Source: Podochytrium sp. JEL0797
Lineage: Eukaryota; Chytridiomycota; Chytridiomycetes; Chytridiales; Chytriomycetaceae
NCBI GenBank assembly: GCA_027596195.1
Contig: JADGJG010000012.1
Coordinates: 1-64,000, forward strand
Reading direction: 5' to 3'
DNA length: 64,000 nt
Below, piece after piece: positions 57,996 to 64,000 of this stretch (its first letter is position 1; the number at the start of each line of letters is the position of its first letter). A program made the translations under genes and the position numbers. The notes beneath the pieces were generated by a model. It saw only the letters and a list, made by a program, of their open reading frames with translations. It searched no databases and had not been told where the DNA came from.

Positions 57996-59691
57996 TTAAT
58001 ATCCAACCTCATATCCCAGCACAATACCATCATCCCCAGCACAAGTAATACCAATCTTCTTTTGCCTTCCTTGTATTTCACGAACTCCAAAACATCGAAT
58101 CGCGTTCTTTACGCCGGACGAACGCGTTTCAAAGTTTTCAAAAACAGTTTCAGTTCCTCCAGGCGATGGCATCACATTCATTTTGTCTGAAATCTTGTCG
58201 TTTGAACCGACTATTCGTTGATTTCCTTCACATTCAGAAGTTTCCGTCAAGTTTCGAATCAGTTGAACGCGCCCATCACCCCATGCCACAAGAACACCAT
58301 TCACTTGAGGCACGCTTTTCATGGCATATGCAACCGAAGAGGGGCTGACTGCGGAAATTGCCAATGATTTGGCTGGCTTTTTTACCCGCGAGTTGTCGGT
58401 TTTTCGTGACAGCACTTCCTTGATTACGTCAATTCCCTTCAACTTTCTCATTTTCCCACCTCCTCTCACCTCCAGTACCTTCAAAGCACCGTCTCCTCCT
58501 CCACCACTTGTTACAACACTCATGCAATCACCAGATGTCGGATTCGCTCCTCCACCCACACCAACCATCATGGTGATCCCGCCCTCAGATCCCCGCGCAT
58601 CAACTGAAGAGCAATAAATTCCTTCAAATCGCCCAACGCACCTTCCGCGTCCTTCTGAAATTCTGAAATCAAAACACCGCACGGCACCATCCAACAATCC
58701 GCTCGAAATCATGACATCACCACCCGGATGACTCGAAAGGAGCAGTAATGACGAGATTGGCCCATGATGTGCTTGAACCGATGTTGTCGGAGAAATGCGA
58801 CGCGTTGATGAGTTGATTCCGGAAGTGTTCGCGATTTTCCCAGGAGTTTGATTCAAATCGTGCTGATAAATAATTCCAGAGCGAGTATAGGTGGCGACTC
58901 GGTATGGCGACGCTTTGGATGATAGGCATGTGTTGGCACCAGTTGTTGGATCCGTGTTGATGAATCCGAGAATTGCGTTTAAAGGGGAAGGGCGACGCGA
59001 TTTGGCACAAAATGGGCTCACATTTGAGTTTGTTTGAAGTTTAGTGGCAGATGCCAATAAGCTTAAGTCTCGCAAGTTGATGGACTTTTCCAATTTGGAG
59101 TCGAATCGGTCGGTGGTGGGAATTGAATCTTGACCGAGAGTGGCCAAACATGCAGGGGAACCATTCAAGTTCCAGATCTTGATTTTAGAGTCGTAGGATC
59201 CAGATGCGAGTAAATTCTGGTTTCCATGTGCGGATTCGAAAGCTGGGTTAAAAAAGTTAAAGCAAACCTCTGAAATCACGAAGAATACCTCTCAAACAAG
59301 ACACAGATGCCTCATGACCAATTAAATCCACACATGCAGCTTCTTTGACCGCACTTCTCGAGTCTCGAATGCTTTGTTTTCGCTGCGTTCCCGCTGAAAC
59401 GAGGTTCCACAAACAAATCTTCGCGTCCATCCCACCGGAAGCCACTCGCGCCAGACCAGACTCATCAGAATTAATTCTTTCAACGCATGTAACCCATTCT
59501 TGGTGGCCGCATTGTTTGCTGAACAGTTTCCCGACGATTTTTGAGGATGTCAAACAAATCTGGGAAAGTCCATGATCGGCTCCTCCAGCAATAAACTGAG
59601 GGCTTATGTTTGGACTAAATTCGTTAGTGACGGTGTCAGATGCGAATAAGGGACGATCGGAAACTGGGATGCGAAACGTTGGCTGCGTCAT
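57996..59691 (-). CDS. WD40 repeat protein, family not recognised
   Basis: Exons on the complement: 59691-59289 and 59242-57996, giving 549 residues. WD-type blades: FIAGGADHGLSQICL, GHQEWVTCVERI with ASGGMDAKICLWNLVS, DLIGHEASVSCLRG, NLLASGSYDSKIKIWNLNG, VQAHHGPISSLLLLSS with SSGLLDGAVRCFDFR, SGGGGDGALKVLEV, and CAGDDGIVLGYEV at the C-terminus. The first intron is 46 bp. It could be a ribosome-assembly or a ciliary propeller; nothing decides this. Confidence 0.75.
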
Positions 59692-59751
59692 CGCGTTTTG
59701 AGAACAATTTCAAAAGCAACGACATGCGAACGCGTTATTTATTTTGCGAAA

Positions 59752-60041
59752 TTAATGGGAAGGATGTGAACTTCTGTCAGGGGCAATAGCCTCTTTGACT
59801 GCCTCTGATTCTCGTCTGACCTCCAACAACATTTGCTGATGCGTTGGGACACCCTTCTTCAGTTTTTTCCAAATCGCATTTACTTCTTCGTTTATCGCGT
59901 TTTGGACAGACGAGTTTGAATTCTGCCTTTGTTTGGTGGGGTTTTTAGATTCCCTCACGGCGCTTAAGAAGAATCTTACATCATTGAAACTTCCGTTTCA
60001 GTAGATAAAGCACTTTTTTGCTGTACACTCTCAGAGCTCAT
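59752..60041 (-). CDS. small helical protein, unknown
   Basis: A short gene of about 87 residues. The second part (59958-59752 frame) is open and helical: NAINEEVNAIWKKLKKG, HQQMLLEVRRESEAVKEAI. An N-terminal exon from an ATG at 60041 (MSSESVQQKSALSTETE) ends at a GTAAGA donor; joining the two in frame needs a 26-nt intron ending in GTGAG. Alternatively translation starts elsewhere. No family is recognised. Confidence 0.4.
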
Positions 60042-60087
60042 CAAGTCTCGTTCCGCGATTGTCGTTCACAAAAAAAAATTCCCCCGA

Positions 60088-61234
60088 ATGACAACTCTGG
60101 ACATCTCCGACGTGCAACAACACTTTTCACTCGCCGGAATCACTCTGAACGCGCAAGAACGCGCCGTCATGACAACCTCGCTCAAAGTCAAAGCCGATGC
60201 GGAAAAACTGACAAACCTGTGCTTCTGGGGCAAGATTTTGGCGATTCAAAAGGACTACATGATTGCGCAGGCGAACGGGGCCAACTTTTTTGATCGAAAG
60301 TTTTATTACAGGTTTTGTATCCATTGTGTGCGCGTGTGAGATTTGAGTTTTGGACACGTTGCTGAACGGCAACTTGCAACCCCCCCGCCTCCAATATTTA
60401 GTTTCGATCTCGTCAACTGGCTTCAGCTTCCTGAAGTTACTCCTGAGGATATGCTTGTGATTGAAAAAATCACAAAGAGGTTTACCGGAGACCCTGCCTT
60501 CGAATTTAGTTTGGGTAAGCAGATTCCCAACCCTCGGAAACCGATCTAAAGGAATCGTATTTTTTATTTGATATCGCGAAATAGCAACGGAAGAAGTTGA
60601 AGGAGAAGAGGTACCAGATGACTTGCTGTTTTTTCCCCATCTCATCCCTGAGTTTCTTTCCGTTTGCAGAAACCCAAAGGACAAAGCATCAGCGAAGAAA
60701 AAAGACTCTCTGGCGTGATCCAACTCATGAACTACGAGGTCCAAATCGTCCCTCGCGGAGGATACTTTAGAGATGGAAACTTGACGCTGCAGCAAAACCC
60801 CATGTTCCAAGGTTCGCGTAAACGCGTTCAAAATCGAAACGGCTGACAGAATCTCGCTTATTTTTATCAGGCTTGGCCCAATCCGAACTCGGAGAACTCA
60901 CAAACTATCTCCACTTTCGCGAAGGCTTCAACATCAACAAAAAGACGGCCGAAGAACGCGTGAGAAACTTTGACGAAACGATTGATATTTTCGATTCCAT
61001 TTCGGGAGATGAGCCACGAGGTGATTCTAATCCATTTAATTCTGTTCTTTTTGTCTCACAACTCCCGCAGGAGTTTGGAGTGTCACGACCGAACGTGGTG
61101 GATCGGTTGCATTGATTCGTTCGCTCTTGTGGCCGGGATACGTGTTTTTCCACACACCAGCACCTACAAAATGGGGAGGAATGTATTACGGATGGGGATT
61201 GAAGAACCAGAATATCGGATTCATGTTGCCGTGA
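60088..61234 (+). CDS. RSPH9: radial spoke head protein 9 homologue
   Basis: A component of the radial spoke head in motile 9+2 axonemes. Exons 60088-60311, 60402-60514, 60585-60610, 60670-60811, 60871-61020, 61071-61234 give 272 residues (human 276). Matches to the family run the whole length: LCFWGKILAIQKDYMIAQA, WLQLPEVTPEDM, RFTGDPAFEFSL, VQIVPRGGYFRD, NPMFQGLAQSE, YLHFREGFNIN, GVWSVTTERGGSVALIRSLL, WPGYVFFHTP and YYGWGLKNQNIGFMLP. Exon 3 has only 26 bp. It shows that the organism makes a motile flagellum with radial spokes. Confidence 0.95.
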
Positions 61235-61302
61235 TGTGACCTTTTTTGAATTTTTTCTTTTATTTTGAATAAATAGTTAAAACCGTGAATGAGGTTAAAT
61301 GA

Positions 61303-63969
61303 TCACAAAGAGTCGACAGTCACATCACTCTTCCACCGCAGCCTCCAGGCCGCCAAACTCCCCACCAACCCACAAACACCCACAAACCAACTCGGAAACA
61401 CCCCACCCTCACTCTCCACCACCGCCGCAACAGCCAACGAGTCCTTAGTCACACCCACCAGTTTCTCCATGGACTCCGTCAAAGCCCCACTCGTCACAAA
61501 CGTGCCTCCAAACGCTTGCGGCAAGTCTCCAATCACAGCCAAAAACGCCAAACATGCAATCCGCATATCCCCCTTCAAAGAGCTCATCTCACTCATGAGC
61601 ATCCGATACTCCATCGAATGTCCCGCATCCGAATCCGCCCTCACAGGAGTCAAAGTCCCACGACTCCCCCCCACACCCACACCTGACCCCCCCCGCAAAC
61701 CCACCCCTCCTTTCCTCTTCACAGCCTCAAACAACTCCACAAACGCACCACCCCCCTTCTCCACAACCCCCGCCACAAAGTCCTCCACTCCGTACACCGC
61801 CGCCCCACTATTCCCCGTCGGCGACACCCCACCACCCACCGACTTCCTCCCCACAAACCCACCCCTCCCCGCCAACGCCGCCTGCCGCCTCACCACCACA
61901 ATCGCCTGTACAGCATTCACAAACCTCCGCACCCAAACCCCCGCATCCACAAGTATCACCATCGTCCACACCACACTCATCCACCGCTTCAAGTCCCGCG
62001 TGCGTTGAAGACTGTACGACTTGCGTGTATGGATAGCCGCGAGACGGGGCGGGGGAGTGAATCCAATCATGTGGTTGCGCGACATGAGGTGTGCGATTTG
62101 GAGCGGGAGATGAATAAAGTGGAGGATGGTTCGCCATGTGGTCAGCGCGTAGGTGAGTTTGTCTTCCGGGTCTGGGTGAGTCGGTTTGAGGGGAGTGTTG
62201 GCGAGATTGGTTGGGGTGGGTGTGGGTGACTGGGGGGTTGCAACGGGAGGGGATTTGGAAACAGGGGCTGTGGTTGATCGAGAACGCGGTTGGATTGGTT
62301 GCGGTTTGTAGTGCGATACCATGGAGGAGGTGAAGGAGAGTACTGAATCGTGGACGGGGTTCGAGTGGACAGAAGCACGCGAGCCACCGACTTGAGGATT
62401 CGGGTTGGACGACGGTCTCCCATCTCCTGTCGCAATTGAAATGTTGGATCCCGCGACAATGGTGTTTTGAACTCGTTCCGAATGGTTTAACACCGGCGCG
62501 CTCGATTTCCCCGCACCGATCGCACCCGACGCGAGTGGAACCGAAGAAAGGACTTCATCCCCGCGACTATGACCTCGTTTCCTTCGCTCCCTCTTTCCCC
62601 CCTCGCTCCGCTGACTCGTCATGGTACCTCCCCACCGAGACCCACGATCATCCGAACTCCCATCGTCTTCCGACGCGACACTTTTGGCAACCCGTCGCTT
62701 CTCTTCCTCCTTTCTCTTTCCCTTCCGTTTCTGTTTCCTTTCCACTTCACTATCGCCAGCTTCTGCACTCACGTCTCCACAACTTCCCGCCATCGAGTCC
62801 TTACTCATCCCCGCTTCTCTTCTCTGCATCCCCTTCTCATCCTCTGTCTCTTCTTCATCAGTACACCTGCTGCTGCAAGAGCTCAATGCGCTGCGCGTTC
62901 GATTCGTGCTGGAAGTTCGACACGTGGGTGCGCGGCTGCGCGCGGGTCGGGCAATGAAGGCGGTTGTGTCGCTGTCGGTTGCGGAAACATGCAATGGACT
63001 GGTGGAGTTGGGGCTGGCAAGGAAATGTGGATCGTGGACGCTGTTGTCGTTGTGGTCTGGATTGGCTGTTGCACTGGGTTGATTTGGAGCGGGTGATTTG
63101 GCGTCTGGAATTTCGGGATTTGAGAAGTGAAATACACAAACATGGGCTGTCAAGAGTCGAAAAACGCTTACACAAGTCCAGAGCCTTTCTGAGACCAAAG
63201 AAAATCCGCACAACATCTCGAGTGGACATCATTGTGAACCACGCGCGCAGGAACTTCAATGCAAGCTTTCGTCGATCATCACCACCATTGAATCCGGCGG
63301 CAACAGCAAACCAGGCAAGGTTTGGTTTGCCTGATTTGGTGGTTGATGAGGTAGGAGACGTTGGGGAGGAAGATTCGGCAATTGCTGACGCTGCTGCTGT
63401 TGCGTGTGCCCACCAACAGAGAATGCGCCACCATCCAAAGAACAAGGTTTGCAGGCGAAACCAACGGAGAAAACTTGTTGGTTTGGAACGCGTCGGTTGG
63501 GCATTTGAAGCGGAATTTGCTGCTGATTGAGAAGTCAGCCGACGAGAGCTCAGAAAGGAGTGGGATACTTACGCTGTGCGATTCCATCCAAAACACCACC
63601 TGAAATGAAAATGACAAATTAATATCAGTTTGGCGACGCCACCCACGTGCGGTTTTCCATTTATCCGTCGTCACATCGCCATATACGAAAAGAATACTCA
63701 CTCCATGCTCGATCTTCCTCATCCTCAATCCCAGCCATGAGAGTAAACCCACCAGCAAGCGTCCTCGAACACGATCCAAGAAGCCGCAACAAAAGATCCA
63801 GGCCTTCGAGAGTCTCCAAAGATCGTGCCAATCTGAAGGAATAATTCTGGATGCGAGCCATGAAAGATGCCGCAGTCCCAGGCTGGGGAGTCGCGGGAGA
63901 CACTGCCATGGCTGAAATCTGAAAAGACGAGTTCGAATTGCGCCTCGACAAGTTGCTGTATTGCGACAC
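61303..63969 (-). CDS. Pex11-like peroxisome protein, 5' end possibly beyond window
   Basis: The N-terminal exon (Met at 63969 not certain, Met at 63909 also in frame) carries FRLARSLETLEGLDLLLRLL, similar to the opening helix of Pex11 (LxKTxGRDKxLR). A later exon has KFLRAWFTMMSTRDVVRIFF followed by GLRKALDL, the place of the Pex11 ARKxxRLxK motif. A long Ser/Gln-rich disordered insertion (about 250 residues) follows. The C-terminal half has hydrophobic segments (WMSVVWTMVILVDAGVWV, PSWFVGVCGLVGSLAAW), as in Pex11 membrane anchors. Pex11 drives peroxisome elongation and division. The frame stays open to the window end, so more exons may lie outside. Confidence 0.5.
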
Positions 63970-64000
63970 GGTGGCCTGATCGGGAGGTATGTTTGCTGAT

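Noticed and set aside
61289..62008. 239-codon plus-strand frame opposite the Pex11-like gene
   Set aside because: Thr/Pro-rich without domain; it reads the complement of a Gly/Val-rich coding exon on the other strand.
1..64000. tRNA, rRNA, transposon, CRISPR or viral insertion
   Set aside because: I scanned for such signatures and saw none I could support; small RNA genes could still have been missed without a covariance search.

Overview
The window looks like chromosomal DNA of an early-diverging, flagellated (zoosporic, chytrid-like) fungus. Evidence read directly: almost every gene is broken by short GT-AG introns, mostly 40-70 bp. Fungal or early-diverging markers (an Atg22/UMF1-type vacuolar transporter, a MOT1-type molybdate transporter) sit beside proteins normally kept only by organisms with a motile cilium (radial spoke protein RSPH9, a soluble-adenylyl-cyclase-type cyclase, a protein with THEG-like RLxxPK repeats). 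The species assignment is inference; no rRNA, tRNA, transposon, CRISPR or organelle sequence was recognised. The contig begins with 79 C residues.

Layout. 0.5-3.3 kb: Atg22-like transporter and a single-pass membrane protein. 4.5-10.4 kb (minus): an 1852-residue class III cyclase with NTPase and helical tail. 11.5-15.7 kb: WDR89, a Qa-SNARE, a small unknown protein and a Gemin6-like protein. 16.1-20.0 kb: HSP90 and TFIIB copy 1. 20.1-29.9 kb: augmin HAUS5-like protein, complex I NDUFA1, proteasome alpha-7, SMU1, tetraspanin, three little-known genes. 29.9-36.4 kb: GAF-GAF phosphodiesterase, an unknown protein, MOT1, MESH1. 36.5-43.1 kb: TFIIB copy 2, ALY-like mRNA export adaptor, GRAM-domain protein, TLDc/OXR1 protein. 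43.8-52.8 kb: G-protein alpha subunit, TTI2, ZNF277, class I histone deacetylase. 52.9-61.2 kb: cyclic-nucleotide-binding protein, KIF-binding protein, WD40 protein, small coiled protein, RSPH9. 61.3-64 kb: Pex11-like protein running towards the window edge.

Themes. (1) A cyclic nucleotide set (cyclase, phosphodiesterase, cNMP-binding protein, G-alpha) lies within 51 kb, and two of its members carry arrays of RRxS/T motifs of the protein kinase A type. (2) Two intron-containing TFIIB paralogues lie 17 kb apart with four shared intron positions. (3) The genome is extremely compact: several divergent gene pairs have start codons only 9-34 bp apart, and convergent stops lie 4-8 bp apart. Exon coordinates were worked out by hand from splice consensus and reading phase; most phase checks close exactly, and unresolved junctions are stated.
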